This document shows positions 19,487 to 31,802 of a stretch of 64,000 nucleotides of DNA, one piece after another. The first letter of the stretch is position 1, and each line of letters opens with the position of its first letter. Position numbers and translations under genes: made by a program. The notes beneath the pieces are model-generated. The model had not been told where the DNA came from, did not search any database, and saw only the letters and a program-made list of their open reading frames with translations. The stretch covers positions 1 to 64,000 of the forward strand of contig NZ_JACORT010000003.1 in assembly GCF_014297465.1 (NCBI RefSeq), in the 5' to 3' direction. Origin of the DNA: Ramlibacter cellulosilyticus. Its GTDB lineage: Bacteria; Pseudomonadota; Gammaproteobacteria; Burkholderiales; Burkholderiaceae_C.

Positions 19487-20380
19487 TCACATCCGCGCCG
19501 CATGCCACAGCATGGGCGGGACGTCGGCGGGGCCGAGCCTGGGTCTCTGCCGGAAGGTGCGGTACCCCAGGCCCTCGATGCGGCGCAGGATGCGCAGCCC
19601 GCCCTGCACGACCAGCCGCAGCTCCCAGCCGGCACGCCCGGGCACCGCGTGCACGAGCGGCGCGCCTTCGAGCATCAGGGCACGGGCCCAGTCGCACAGC
19701 TCCCGGACCAGCGCCGGCGCGGCGGGGTGATCCGGCCAGCTGGCCGGGTCCGCCGGATCGATGCCGTGCCGCCGGCAATCCTCGGCCGGCAGGTAGTACC
19801 GGCCGCGCGCGAGATCCACCCCCAGGTCCTGCCAGAAGTTGACCAGCTGCAGCGCACTGCAGATCGCGTCGCTCTGCGCGAGCGACCGCGCATCCGACAC
19901 GCCGTAGAGGTGCAACAGCAGCCGCCCCACCGGGTTGGCCGACCGCCGGCAGTAGTCCAGCAGCTCCGCCCGGTCCGCGTACCCCGCCCCGGCCGCCGTC
20001 TTCCGCACGTCCTGCTCGAAAGCGTCGAGCAGATCGAACATGGGTTGCCCGGGCAGGCCGAAGCCTTCGATGGCTTGGCCCAAGGGCCCGAAGACATGCG
20101 GCCACCTCCCCGCCGGCACACCGTTGCCCCCCAGAGACGCTCGAAGAAGGTTTCGGTATGTAAACAGATCGGCCAGCCGTTCACCCTCTGTTGCAATTCC
20201 CTCATCCGCGATATCGTCGGCGGTACGGGCGAACCAGTAGATCGCCGCCACCGGCTGCCGCAGCCGAGGAGGGCAGAGCCAGGAGGCAACGGGGAAGTTT
20301 TCGTAGTGGTCGACGGCGCGATGCCGGTCGTCGGGGCGGGAGCTCACGCCGGGATTGTGCTTGACAAGCTCTGCGGCCAC
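19487..20380 (-). CDS. hpnC: Hydroxysqualene synthase
   Basis: The protein has about 297 residues and belongs to the squalene/phytoene synthase family. It carries RTADDIADEG (first Asp motif, near residue 55) and LVNFWQDLGVDLARGRYYLP (second, near 175). HpnC converts presqualene diphosphate to hydroxysqualene. The likely start is GTG 20380, though AGGA abuts it directly; GTG 20347 is an alternative. Conserved sequence begins at AVDHYENFPVASWLCP. The gene is divergent from the RND efflux pair, and the predicted promoter of that pair overlaps its first codons, so the two units may influence each other. Confidence 0.9.
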   Translation of the reverse strand: MAAELVKHNPGVSSRPDDRHRAVDHYENFPVASWLCPPRLRQPVAAIYWFARTADDIADEGIATEGERLADLFTYRNLLRASLGGNGVPAGRWPHVFGPLGQAIEGFGLPGQPMFDLLDAFEQDVRKTAAGAGYADRAELLDYCRRSANPVGRLLLHLYGVSDARSLAQSDAICSALQLVNFWQDLGVDLARGRYYLPAEDCRRHGIDPADPASWPDHPAAPALVRELCDWARALMLEGAPLVHAVPGRAGWELRLVVQGGLRILRRIEGLGYRTFRQRPRLGPADVPPMLWHAARM

Positions 20381-20402
20381 TCCTAGATTACTAACCGGTC
20401 AG
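20361..20402 (+). promoter_or_regulatory. Sigma70 promoter with TetR-type operator for the RND pair
   Basis: TTGACA (20361-20366), a 17-base spacer and TAGATT (20384-20389) make a good sigma70 promoter. Immediately after it, CTAACCGGTCAG (20391-20402) is a near-perfect 12-base palindrome covering the expected start site. ACCGGTC cores of this kind are bound by TetR-family repressors of efflux pumps. No tetR gene is adjacent. Confidence 0.65.
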
Positions 20403-20456
20403 TCATTAACGCGCTGCGCCAGCCCACCCGGCGCGCCTGAGCTCACGGATTCCGCC

Positions 20457-21638
20457 ATGGTCACATCCCATCCACCCCGCCGCGCCCTTGCCTGGGCGCT
20501 GGCCCTGCTGCCCCTGGCCTGGCTGGCCGGCTGCTCCCGTGGCGAAGCGCCGCCGGAGCCGGTGCGGGCCGTGAAGGTGATCACCGTCGGCGCGTCGGCC
20601 ATGCAGTCGCAGAACGAGTTCTCCGGCGACGTGCGGGCGCGCGTGGAGTCGCGGCTCGGCTTCCGGGTGGGCGGCAAGATCACGCAGCGGCAGGCCGAGG
20701 TCGGCCAGCACGTGCAGGCCGGCGCGCTGCTGGCGCAACTCGACCCGCAGGACTATCGCCTCGCCGCCGAAGCCGCGCGCGCGCAGGTCGCCGCGGCGAC
20801 GACCAACCGCGACCTCGCCGCCGCCGACTTCAAGCGCTACCAGACCCTGCGCGAACAGAACTTCATCAGCGGCGCCGAACTGGAGCGGCGCGAGACGACG
20901 CTGAAGGCGGCCCAGGCGCAGCTCGAACAGGCGCAGGCGCAGCTCGCATCGCAGGGCAACCAGGCCCGCTACACCACGCTGGTGGCCGATGTCTCCGGGG
21001 TGATCACCGCCGTGGAAGCGGAAGTGGGCCAGGTCGTGGCGGCCGGCACGCCGGTCGTGCGCATCGCGGCGGACGGTCCGCGCGACGTGGTGTTCGCCGT
21101 GCCCGAGGACAAGGTGGCGGCACTGCGTCCCGGCACCGACGTCGCCGCACGCCAGTGGGCCAGCGCCACCACCGTCGCTGGGCGCATCCGCGAAGTCGCC
21201 GCCAGCGCCGACCCCGTCACGCGGACCTATGCCGTGAAGGTGGCGCTCGATCCGGCCGCGCAGCCGCCGCTGGGCGCCACCATGTCCGTGGCCCCGCGGG
21301 CCCTGAGCCACGCGGGCACCGTCGTCATCAAGATCCCCACGAGCGCGCTGCGCCAGGAGGGGCAGGGCTCCGCGGTGTGGGTCCTCGATCGCACGACGAT
21401 GACGGTGAAGCTGCAGCCCGTGCAGGTCGCCACGGCCGACGGCAACGACGCGGTCATCGCCGCCGGCCTGCAGCCCGGCATGACCATCGTGACGGCCGGC
21501 GTGCACGTGCTCTCGCCCGGCCAGAAGGTGACGGTGTGGCAGGAGAAGACTTCCGCCGTTCCCGCGATCGCGACGCAGGACGCCCGCAAGCCGGTCGCCG
21601 GCGCCGCGCAGGCCGCGACGCTGCCCACCACGCGCTGA
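20457..21638 (+). CDS. RND efflux periplasmic adaptor lipoprotein
   Basis: This 393-residue membrane-fusion protein of the AcrA/MexA type has a lipoprotein signal with lipobox LAGC near residue 23. LGFRVGGKITQRQAEVGQHVQAGALLAQLDPQDY (about 63-96) is the lipoyl half-domain. A coiled-coil hairpin (about 98-165, rich in AQAQLEQAQAQL) follows, then the second lipoyl half and a beta-barrel. It links the inner-membrane RND pump to an outer-membrane channel; no channel gene is nearby, so a shared TolC-like protein is probably used. It ends 7 bases before the permease gene. Confidence 0.92.
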   Translation: MVTSHPPRRALAWALALLPLAWLAGCSRGEAPPEPVRAVKVITVGASAMQSQNEFSGDVRARVESRLGFRVGGKITQRQAEVGQHVQAGALLAQLDPQDYRLAAEAARAQVAAATTNRDLAAADFKRYQTLREQNFISGAELERRETTLKAAQAQLEQAQAQLASQGNQARYTTLVADVSGVITAVEAEVGQVVAAGTPVVRIAADGPRDVVFAVPEDKVAALRPGTDVAARQWASATTVAGRIREVAASADPVTRTYAVKVALDPAAQPPLGATMSVAPRALSHAGTVVIKIPTSALRQEGQGSAVWVLDRTTMTVKLQPVQVATADGNDAVIAAGLQPGMTIVTAGVHVLSPGQKVTVWQEKTSAVPAIATQDARKPVAGAAQAATLPTTR

Positions 21639-21645
21639 GCCCGCC

Positions 21646-24600
21646 ATGGACGAGACCGCCGGCAAGCGCGAGCGCTTCAACCTCTCGCGCTGGGCCCTCG
21701 AGCACCCCGCGCTGACCCGCTACCTGATGGTGGTGCTGCTGGTGCTGGGCGTTGCCGCCTACTTCCAGCTCGGGCAGGACGAGGATCCCCCCTTCACCTT
21801 CCGCGCGATGGTGATCCAGGTGTACTGGCCGGGCGCCACCGCGCAGCAGGTGGCCGACCAGGTGACGGACAGGATCGAGCGCACGCTGCAGGAAGTGCCG
21901 TACGCGGACATCATCCGCAGCTACGCGAAGCCGGGCGAGACCCTGATCGTGCTGCAGATCAAGGACTCCTCGCGCGCCAGCGAAGTCCCCAACGTCTGGT
22001 ACACGGTGCGCAAGAAGGTCGGCGACATGCGCGGCACGCTGCCGGCCGGCGTGGTGGGTCCCTTCTTCAACGACGAATACGGCGACGTCTACGGCGTGAT
22101 CTACGCGCTGGAGGCGGACCCGGGCTACAGCTACGCGGAACTCAAGGACTTCGCCGACGACGTGCGCCAGCAGCTGCTGCGCGTGCCCGACGTGGCCAAG
22201 GTGCAGCTGTTCGGCGTGCAGGACGAGAAGCTGTTCGTCGAGATCTCGCAGAAGCGCCTGTCGCAGCTGGGGCTGGACCTGAACCAGGTGCTCGCGCAGC
22301 TCGGGCAGCAGAACGCGGTGGAGTCGGCCGGTGCGCTGCAGACGCCGCTGGAGGTGCTGCAGGTGCGCGTGGCCGGCCAGTTCCAGGCGGTGGAGCAGCT
22401 GCGTGCGATGCCGATCCGCGGCGCCTCGGGCAACCAGCTGCGCCTGGGCGACATCGCGGAGGTGAAGCGCGGCTACGTGGACCCGCCGCAGGTGAAGGTG
22501 CGCCACCAGGGCAGGGAAGTCATCGCGCTCGGCGTGTCCATGGCCAAGGGCGGCGACATCATCCGTCTCGGCCAGTCGCTGAAGGCCGCGACCGGCCGCA
22601 TCGACGACAACCTCCCCGCGGGCGTGCGCCTGGTGCAGGTGCAGGACCAGCCGAAGTCGGTGTCCTCCTCCGTCAACGAGTTCGTGCGCACGCTGGTCGA
22701 GGCCATCGTGATCGTCCTGGCCGTGAGCTTCATCAGCCTGGGCCTGCACAAGCGGCCCGGCGCCGCCGCGCTGCCCTTCTGGCGGCGCTGGTACGTGGAC
22801 ACGCGGCCGGGCCTCGTCGTGGCGATCACGATCCCGCTGGTGCTCACCGTGACCTTCCTCGCGATGCACTACTGGGGCATCGGTCTGCACAAGATCTCGC
22901 TGGGCTCGCTGATCATCGCGCTGGGCCTGCTGGTCGACGACGCCATCATCGCCGTGGAGATGATGGTGCGGAAGATGGAGGAGGGCTACGACAAGGTCCG
23001 CGCCGCCACCTTCGCCTACGAGGTGACCGCGATGCCGATGCTCACGGGCACCCTGATCACCGCCGCCGGCTTCCTGCCGATCGGCATGGCGCGCTCCACC
23101 GTGGGCGAGTACACCTTCGCGATCTTCGCCGTCACCGTGATCGCGCTGGTCCTGAGCTGGCTGGTGTCGGTGTTCTTCGTGCCCTACCTCGGCACGCTGC
23201 TGCTGAAGGCCAAGCCCGTCTCGGCGGAGCACCACGAGCACTTCGACACGCCTTTCTACCGCGGCTTCCGTGCCACCGTGGACTGGTGCGTGCAGCACCG
23301 CTGGAAGACGATCGCGGCCACCGTGGCGCTGTTCGGGCTGGGCGTGCTGGGCATGGCGAAGGTGCAGCAGCAGTTCTTCCCGGACTCGAGCCGCCCCGAG
23401 ATCCTGGTGGACATCTGGTCGCCGGAAGGCACGGCCTTCGTGGCCACCGAGGACATCACGAAGCGGCTGGAACAGCGCCTCATGCACACGGCAGGCGTGG
23501 TGGACGTGACCAGCTGGGTCGGCTCCGGCGTGCCGCGCTTCTACCTGCCGCTGGACCAGATCTTCCCGCAGCCGAACGTGGCGCAGCTGATCATCCGGCC
23601 GCAGGACCTCGCCACGCGCGAGAAGCTGCGCGCGCAGCTGCCCGCCCTGCTGGCGCAGGAGTTCCCGGAGGTGCGCGGCCGCGTGAAGCTGCTGCCGAAC
23701 GGCCCGCCGGTGGCCTACCCGGTGCAGTTCCGCGTGCTGGGCCCGGACCCCGCGCAGTTGCGCCAGCGCGCCGACGAGGTGAAGGCCGCCATGCGCCAGA
23801 GCCCCAACACCCGCGGCGTGAACGACAACTGGAACGAGTCCGTGAAGTCGCTGCGCATGGAGGTCGACCAGGACAAGGCGCGCGCGCTCGGCGTCACCAG
23901 CCAGTCCATCGCGCAGGCGAGCCGCACGATGCTGAGCGGCACGCCCATCGGCCAGTACCGCGAGGGCGACAAGCTGATCGACATCGTGCTGCGCCAGCCG
24001 CTGGACGAGCGCAACGCCATCGCCGACATCGGCAACGCCTACCTGCCCACCGCGTCGGGCAAGGCGATCCCGATGACGCAGATCGCCAGGCCGGTGTTCT
24101 CCTGGGAGCCGGGCGTGATGTGGCGCGAGGGCCGCAGCTACGCGATCACCGTGCAGTCGGACGTGGTCGAGGGCCTGCAGGGCGCGACCGTGACCAACGA
24201 GCTGCTGCCGGCGCTGCGCAAGCTGGAGCGCGCCTGGCCGGCGGGCTACCGCCTCCAGGTGGCCGGTGCTGTGGAGGAAAGCGGCAAGGGCTCGTCCTCG
24301 ATCGCCGTGGGCGTGCCCGTCATGCTGTTCATCACCTTCACGCTGCTGATGCTGCAACTGCAGAGCTTCAGCCGCGCGATGCTGGTGTTCCTGACCGGGC
24401 CGCTCGGGATCGCCGGCGTGGCGGGCGCGCTGCTGCTGCTGGACCGCCCCTTCGGCTTCGTGGCGCTGCTGGGCGTGATCGCGCTCATGGGGATGATCCA
24501 GCGCAATTCCGTGATCCTGATCGACCAGATCGAGCAGGACCGGGCACGGGGCGTGCCGACGTGGGACGCCATCGTCGAGGCGGCGGTGCGCCGGCTGCGG

Positions 24601-24774
24601 CCCATCGTGCTGACGGCCGCCGCCGCGGTGCTGGCGATGATCCCGCTGTCGCGCTCCGTCTTCTGGGGCCCGATGGCGGTGGCGATCATGGGCGGCCTGG
24701 TCGTTGCGACCGTGCTGACGCTGCTGGCCTTGCCGGCCATGTATGCGGCCTGGTTCCGGGTGAAGCGCAGCTGA
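21646..24774 (+). CDS. RND-family efflux permease
   Basis: The 1042-residue inner-membrane proton antiporter belongs to the AcrB/HAE1 type. It has a first membrane helix near residues 25-42, a large periplasmic porter domain, a helix bundle from about 345, and the proton-relay acidic pair in LIIALGLLVDDAIIAVEMM (Asp residues near 427-428). A second periplasmic domain and a last bundle (LLLDRPFGFVALLGVIALMGMIQRNSVILIDQIEQD) follow. Length matches the family. Drug, solvent or metabolite export is expected; the substrate is unknown. Regulation is probably by the TetR-type operator upstream. Confidence 0.93.
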   Translation: MDETAGKRERFNLSRWALEHPALTRYLMVVLLVLGVAAYFQLGQDEDPPFTFRAMVIQVYWPGATAQQVADQVTDRIERTLQEVPYADIIRSYAKPGETLIVLQIKDSSRASEVPNVWYTVRKKVGDMRGTLPAGVVGPFFNDEYGDVYGVIYALEADPGYSYAELKDFADDVRQQLLRVPDVAKVQLFGVQDEKLFVEISQKRLSQLGLDLNQVLAQLGQQNAVESAGALQTPLEVLQVRVAGQFQAVEQLRAMPIRGASGNQLRLGDIAEVKRGYVDPPQVKVRHQGREVIALGVSMAKGGDIIRLGQSLKAATGRIDDNLPAGVRLVQVQDQPKSVSSSVNEFVRTLVEAIVIVLAVSFISLGLHKRPGAAALPFWRRWYVDTRPGLVVAITIPLVLTVTFLAMHYWGIGLHKISLGSLIIALGLLVDDAIIAVEMMVRKMEEGYDKVRAATFAYEVTAMPMLTGTLITAAGFLPIGMARSTVGEYTFAIFAVTVIALVLSWLVSVFFVPYLGTLLLKAKPVSAEHHEHFDTPFYRGFRATVDWCVQHRWKTIAATVALFGLGVLGMAKVQQQFFPDSSRPEILVDIWSPEGTAFVATEDITKRLEQRLMHTAGVVDVTSWVGSGVPRFYLPLDQIFPQPNVAQLIIRPQDLATREKLRAQLPALLAQEFPEVRGRVKLLPNGPPVAYPVQFRVLGPDPAQLRQRADEVKAAMRQSPNTRGVNDNWNESVKSLRMEVDQDKARALGVTSQSIAQASRTMLSGTPIGQYREGDKLIDIVLRQPLDERNAIADIGNAYLPTASGKAIPMTQIARPVFSWEPGVMWREGRSYAITVQSDVVEGLQGATVTNELLPALRKLERAWPAGYRLQVAGAVEESGKGSSSIAVGVPVMLFITFTLLMLQLQSFSRAMLVFLTGPLGIAGVAGALLLLDRPFGFVALLGVIALMGMIQRNSVILIDQIEQDRARGVPTWDAIVEAAVRRLRPIVLTAAAAVLAMIPLSRSVFWGPMAVAIMGGLVVATVLTLLALPAMYAAWFRVKRS

Positions 24775-24776
24775 AG

Positions 24777-24893
24777 GCGGACAGCCGAACGCAGAGGTCG
24801 CAAAGGTCACGCAGAGGTCGCAGAGGAAATCCCTGAAAGGGCTTCTCTGCGTCCTCTGCGGATCCTCTGCGTCCTCTGCGTTCGGATGTCCGC
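24777..24893. repeat. CGCAGAG inverted repeat, copy 2
   Basis: The outer arms GCGGACAGCCGAACGCAGAG and CTCTGCGTTCGGATGTCCGC are complementary except at one position. Inside, CGCAGAG units on the left and CTCTGCG units on the right extend the hairpin. It starts 2 bases after the permease stop and probably stabilises or ends that message. The relative at 8877-8976 has the same inner units but not the outer arms. Confidence 0.8.
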
Positions 24894-24934
24894 TTCCCTG
24901 ACTCCGGTTAAAATCTTCGGCTGACCGGATTCGA

Positions 24935-24970
24935 GCGGGCTGCCGGGTTCTTCCCCGGGGGCCCGCTTTT
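24935..24970 (+). terminator. GC-rich hairpin with T-run before tRNA-Leu
   Basis: GCGGGC (from about 24935) pairs with GCCCGC (24960-24966), with CCGGG/CCCGG inside, and TTTT follows. It could end transcription from the RND genes before the tRNA, or sit in the tRNA leader. Confidence 0.5.
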
Positions 24971-24985
24971 CCCTTTGAAGGACCT

Positions 24986-25072
24986 GCGCGGGTGGCGAAA
25001 TTGGTAGACGCACCAGGTTTAGGTCCTGACGCCTTCACGGGCGTGTCGGTTCGAGTCCGACCCCGCGCACCA
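24986..25072 (+). tRNA. tRNA-Leu (anticodon TAG)
   Basis: This 87-base gene has acceptor GCGCGGG / CCCGCGC, D-arm GGCGAAATTGGTAGACGC, anticodon loop TTTAGGT giving TAG, a long type-II variable arm (CGCCTTCACGGGCGT), T-arm GTCGGTTCGAGTCCGAC and an encoded CCA. It reads CUA/CUG-type Leu codons and lies 26 bases before tig. Confidence 0.97.
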
Positions 25073-25098
25073 CGCGTTTAACCCCTCTCGAGAGCATC

Positions 25099-26415
25099 AT
25101 GGCCGTGACCGTAGAAACCCTGGACAAGCTGGAACGCAAGATGACGCTGACGCTCCCCGTCACCGCCATCCAGTCCGAAGTCGATTCCCGCCTGAAGAAG
25201 CTGGCACGCACCGTCAAGATGGACGGCTTCCGCCCCGGCAAGGTGCCGATGTCGGTCGTGGCCCAGCGCTATGGCTACTCGGTGCAGTACGAGGTGATGA
25301 ACGACAAGGTCGGCGAGGCCTTCGCCGCCGCCGCCAACGAGGCCAAGCTGCGCGTGGCCGGCCAGCCGAAGATCACCGAGAAGGAAGGCGCGCCCGAGGG
25401 GGAGCTGGCCTTCGACGCCGTGTTCGAGGTGTACCCGGAAGTCAAGATTTCCGACCTGGCCGAAGCCGAGGTCGAGAAGGTCAGCACCGAAGTGACGGAC
25501 GAGGCCATCGACCGCACCCTGGACATCCTGCGCAAGCAGCGCCGCACCTTCGCGCAGAAGGCCGCCGGCAGCACCGTGGACGCCGGTGACCGCGTGACCG
25601 TGGACTTCGAGGGCAAGATCGACGGCGAGACCTTCGCCGGCGGCAAGGCCGAGGACTTCCAGTTCATGGTGGGCGAAGGCCAGATGCTCAAGGAGTTCGA
25701 CGACTCCGTGCGCGGCATGAAGGCCGGCGAGAGCAAGACCTTCCCGCTGGCCTTCCCGGCCGACTACCACGGCAAGGACGTCGCGGGCAAGACCGCCGAC
25801 TTCATGGTCACCGTGAAGAAGATCGAGTCCGCCAACCTGCCGGAAGTGAACGAGGCCTTCGCCAAGTCGCTGGGCATCGCCGACGGCACCGTCGACGCGC
25901 TGCGCGCCGACATCCGCAAGAACCTGGAGCGCGAGGTCAAGTTCCGCCTGCTGGCCCGCAACAAGCAGGCCGCGATGGACGCGCTGGTCGCCAAGTCCGA
26001 GCTGGACCTGCCGAAGTCGATCGTGCAGAACGAGATCGACCGCCTGATCGAGAGCCAGCGCAACGAGCTGAAGCAGCGCGGCATCAAGGACGTCGAGAAG
26101 CTGCCGATCCCCGAGGACATCGTCCGCCCGCAAGCCGAGCGCCGCGTGCGCCTGGGCCTGGTGGTCGCCGAGCTCGTGCGCGCCAACGGCCTGGAAGCCA
26201 AGCCGGAGCAGATCAAGCAGCACATCGAGGATCTGGCCGCGTCGTACGAGCGTCCGGCCGACGTCGTGCGCTGGTACTACGGCGACAACCGCCGCCTGGC
26301 CGAGGTCGAGGCGATCGTGATCGAGAACAACGTCACGGACTTCATCTTCGGCAAGGCGAAGACGGTCGAGAAGAAGGTCGGCTTCGACGAGCTGATGGGG
26401 CAGAACCAGGCTTGA
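25099..26415 (+). CDS. tig: Trigger factor
   Basis: The 438-residue ribosome-associated chaperone and peptidyl-prolyl isomerase begins MAVTVETLDKLERKMTLTLPV. The ribosome-docking loop GFRPGKVP is near residues 46-53. An FKBP-like PPIase domain (about 160-245) contains VDAGDRVTVDFEGKIDGETF. The helical C-terminal cradle follows. It binds nascent chains at the tunnel exit. The order tig-clpP-clpX-lon is widely conserved and groups folding with degradation. A type A repeat and a hairpin separate it from clpP, so clpP may have its own promoter. Confidence 0.97.
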   Translation: MAVTVETLDKLERKMTLTLPVTAIQSEVDSRLKKLARTVKMDGFRPGKVPMSVVAQRYGYSVQYEVMNDKVGEAFAAAANEAKLRVAGQPKITEKEGAPEGELAFDAVFEVYPEVKISDLAEAEVEKVSTEVTDEAIDRTLDILRKQRRTFAQKAAGSTVDAGDRVTVDFEGKIDGETFAGGKAEDFQFMVGEGQMLKEFDDSVRGMKAGESKTFPLAFPADYHGKDVAGKTADFMVTVKKIESANLPEVNEAFAKSLGIADGTVDALRADIRKNLEREVKFRLLARNKQAAMDALVAKSELDLPKSIVQNEIDRLIESQRNELKQRGIKDVEKLPIPEDIVRPQAERRVRLGLVVAELVRANGLEAKPEQIKQHIEDLAASYERPADVVRWYYGDNRRLAEVEAIVIENNVTDFIFGKAKTVEKKVGFDELMGQNQA

Positions 26416-26427
26416 GGCCGTGCGGGA

Positions 26428-26522
26428 GCGCTGGGGTGCGCATTCGCGCAACCCAGCCTACCGGGGCCGCCAGGATCGGCGTGCGCACCGAACGTAGGCT
26501 GGGTTCGCGCAGCGACCCCAGC
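26428..26522. repeat. Type A inverted repeat, copy 2
   Basis: Arms GCGCTGGGGTGCGCATTCGC and GTAGGCTGGGTTCGCGCAGC belong to the same element as at 15304-15403, slightly diverged, around a loop of about 30 bases. It lies between tig and clpP. Confidence 0.85.
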
Positions 26523-26526
26523 AACA

Positions 26527-26563
26527 GGGGCCGGCGGGACTTGTGAAAGGTCTCGCCGGCCCC
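26527..26563 (+). terminator. Strong hairpin after tig
   Basis: GGGGCCGGCGGGAC pairs with GTCTCGCCGGCCCC, 14 bases with one mismatch, around a 9-base loop. No T-run follows, so it is as likely an mRNA-stabilising structure as a true terminator. Confidence 0.5.
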
Positions 26564-26615
26564 AATTCCATTCAGGCTAAAGTACAGCCAAGTCTTTCGG
26601 AGCGAAATTCCCCCC

Positions 26616-27224
26616 ATGAGCGCACTTGATACCCAGGGCCTGGGCCTGATCCCCATGGTCATCGAGCAGTCCGGCCGCGGCGAGCGGTCGTACGATATCT
26701 ACTCGCGCCTGCTGCGCGAGCGGGTGGTGTTCCTCGTCGGACCGGTGAACGACCAGACGGCCAACCTGGTGGTCGCCCAGCTGCTGTTCCTGGAGTCCGA
26801 GAACCCGGACAAGGACATCTCCCTGTACATCAACTCCCCCGGCGGCAGCGTGAGCGCCGGCATGGCCATCTACGACACGATGAACTTCATCAAGCCGTCG
26901 GTGTCCACCCTGTGCACCGGCATGGCCGCCTCCATGGGGGCCTTCCTGCTGGCGGCGGGCGAGAAGGGCAAGCGCTTCGCGCTGCCCAACTCCAAGATCA
27001 TGATCCACCAGCCCCTGGGCGGCATGCAGGGCCAGGCGACGGACATCGAGATCCACGCCCGGGACATCCTCAAGACCAAGGGCGTCCTGAACCGGATCCT
27101 GGCGGAGCGCACCGGCCAGCCCCTGGAGAAGATCGAGCGCGATACCGATCGGGATTATTTCCTCGAGGCGGAAGAGGCGAGGGCCTACGGCCTGGTGGAC
27201 CAGGTCATTGCGAAGCGGCCGTAA
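26616..27224 (+). CDS. clpP: ATP-dependent Clp protease proteolytic subunit
   Basis: The 202-residue serine protease has Ser106 in GMAASMGAF and His131 in [11 protein letters not shown], with the third triad residue in the ERDTDRDYF region. The N-terminal [22 protein letters not shown] is typical. Fourteen subunits form the barrel that degrades proteins fed by ClpX, encoded next. A leader of at least 30 bases precedes ATG 26616, with TAAAGT about 40 bases upstream as a possible -10. An unusual TAGGG inverted repeat separates it from clpX. Confidence 0.97.
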   Translation: MSALDTQGLGLIPMVIEQSGRGERSYDIYSRLLRERVVFLVGPVNDQTANLVVAQLLFLESENPDKDISLYINSPGGSVSAGMAIYDTMNFIKPSVSTLCTGMAASMGAFLLAAGEKGKRFALPNSKIMIHQPLGGMQGQATDIEIHARDILKTKGVLNRILAERTGQPLEKIERDTDRDYFLEAEEARAYGLVDQVIAKRP

Positions 27225-27235
27225 GCCGCTTTGCA

Positions 27236-27329
27236 GGGACTAGGGGCTAGGGACTAGGGATTAGGGGGGACCCGGCGTGCGCCGGGGTCTTACAACACCC
27301 CTAGCCCCTAATCCCTAGCCCCTAGTCCC
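27236..27329. repeat. TAGGG-unit inverted repeat between clpP and clpX
   Basis: The left arm (27236-27267) is built from TAGGGG/TAGGGA units: GGGACTAGGGGCTAGGGACT and onward. The right arm (27298-27329) is CCCCTAGCCCCTAATCCCTA and onward. The outer 18 bases match perfectly and the inner part with a few differences. The loop contains a second hairpin, GACCCGGCGTGCGCCGGGGTC-like. The units repeat every 7-8 bases. Confidence 0.85.
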
Positions 27330-27367
27330 TTTCTGTTTATCATTCAGCAACTCTAGGCACGCAACAC

Positions 27368-28633
<1,266 letters not shown>

Positions 28634-28747
28634 TGACCCGGGACCGGAAACCCCTCTCCCCTCAGGCTGTTCCAGCCGATCCTCCGGTCCTCCCTTCTTT
28701 TTCTAATGACATTCGGCCCGGTCCGACCCCGAAAGGGATCGGCCGGG

Positions 28748-28775
28748 TTGAAAATGTCCTTTTGCCGGCTATCTA
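28748..28775 (+). promoter_or_regulatory. Candidate promoter of lon
   Basis: TTGAAA (28748-28753) and TATCTA (28770-28775) are 16 bases apart and fit sigma70. GGTTGAAAA with a CTATCTAT downstream element also resembles the heat-shock sigma32 pattern known for lon in other bacteria. The start would give a short leader before ATG 28800. Confidence 0.5.
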
Positions 28776-28799
28776 TGGCTGGTCACATTGAGGGATTCC

Positions 28800-31212
<2,413 letters not shown>

Positions 31213-31214
<2 letters not shown>

Positions 31215-31250
31215 GTTTTTCAGGCCTCCGTCAGGAGGCCTGAAAAACTC
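31213..31250 (+). terminator. Terminator of lon, 17-bp perfect stem
   Basis: GAGTTTTTCAGGCCTCC and GGAGGCCTGAAAAACTC are exactly complementary around the loop GTCA. The stem starts in the lon stop codon TGA. A T-rich left arm and an A-rich right arm allow termination on either strand. TATACT at 31254-31259 is a likely -10 box for the tRNA cluster. Confidence 0.85.
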
Positions 31251-31271
31251 CGGTATACTTGCGGCTTCGAC

Positions 31272-31347
31272 GCGGGAATAGCTCAGTTGGTAGAGCGCAA
31301 CCTTGCCAAGGTTGAGGTCGCGAGTTCGAGCCTCGTTTCCCGCTCCA
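31272..31347 (+). tRNA. tRNA-Gly (anticodon GCC), first copy
   Basis: This 76-base cloverleaf has acceptor GCGGGAA / TTCCCGC, D-arm GCTCAGTTGGTAGAGC, anticodon arm CAACCTTGCCAAGGTTG with GCC, T-arm GCGAGTTCGAGCCTCGT and an encoded CCA. It differs from the copy at 31481 by one base in the T-loop (GAGC against GAGT). Confidence 0.97.
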
Positions 31348-31395
31348 GGTTCTCCAAAAGGGACGCTACATGGCGTCCCTTTGCATCTGGATGTC

Positions 31396-31469
31396 GGCGC
31401 GTTAGCAAAGCGGTTATGCAGCGGATTGCAAATCCGTTTAGATCGGTTCGACTCCGGTACGCGCCTCCA
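31396..31469 (+). tRNA. tRNA-Cys (anticodon GCA)
   Basis: This 74-base gene has acceptor GGCGCGT / ACGCGCC, anticodon arm CGGATTGCAAATCCG with GCA, T-loop GGTTCGACTCC and an encoded CCA. It sits between the two tRNA-Gly copies, a cluster usual in this order. Confidence 0.96.
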
Positions 31470-31480
31470 GGAAAGTCGAT

Positions 31481-31556
<76 letters not shown>

Positions 31557-31636
31557 ACCCCCGAAGGGAAGCCACCGTGCTTCCCTTCTTCGTTTCCGGA
31601 GCCCGTCGCGGCCATGCCGTACAGTCCGTGCAGGGC

Positions 31637-31725
31637 GCCTCGATGGTGAAATCGGTAGACACAGCGGACTTAAAATCCGCGGCCCCTCAAAAGGCGTGCC
31701 GGTTCGATTCCGGCTCGAGGCACCA
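31637..31725 (+). tRNA. tRNA-Leu (anticodon TAA)
   Basis: This 89-base type-II tRNA has acceptor GCCTCGA / TCGAGGC, anticodon loop CTTAAAA (TAA), a long variable arm, T-arm GCCGGTTCGATTCCGGC and an encoded CCA. It is the last gene of the cluster. Its final 25 bases are repeated exactly 102 bases downstream. Confidence 0.97.
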
Positions 31726-31802
31726 GATCAATCACAATACCTGCCGGCCGGACTCGAACCGGCCCGCCGGGGGCGAACACAGGAACGCGCGCAAGCGCGC
31801 GG

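Noticed and set aside
21454-25038. Very long open frame (about 1190 codons) antisense to the RND permease
   Set aside because: It is a by-product of GC-rich third positions; the peptide is low-complexity His/Arg/Gln-rich and the sense strand has a clear RND protein. The similar antisense frame over 51402-55334 is rejected for the same reason.
27236-27329. Repeated TAGGG units as a CRISPR array
   Set aside because: Units are only 7-8 bases with no unique spacers, and the two halves are inverted rather than direct repeats.
28788-28799. TTG start for lon 12 bases before the ATG
   Set aside because: The ATG at 28800 has a well-placed GAGGGA site and matches family N-termini.
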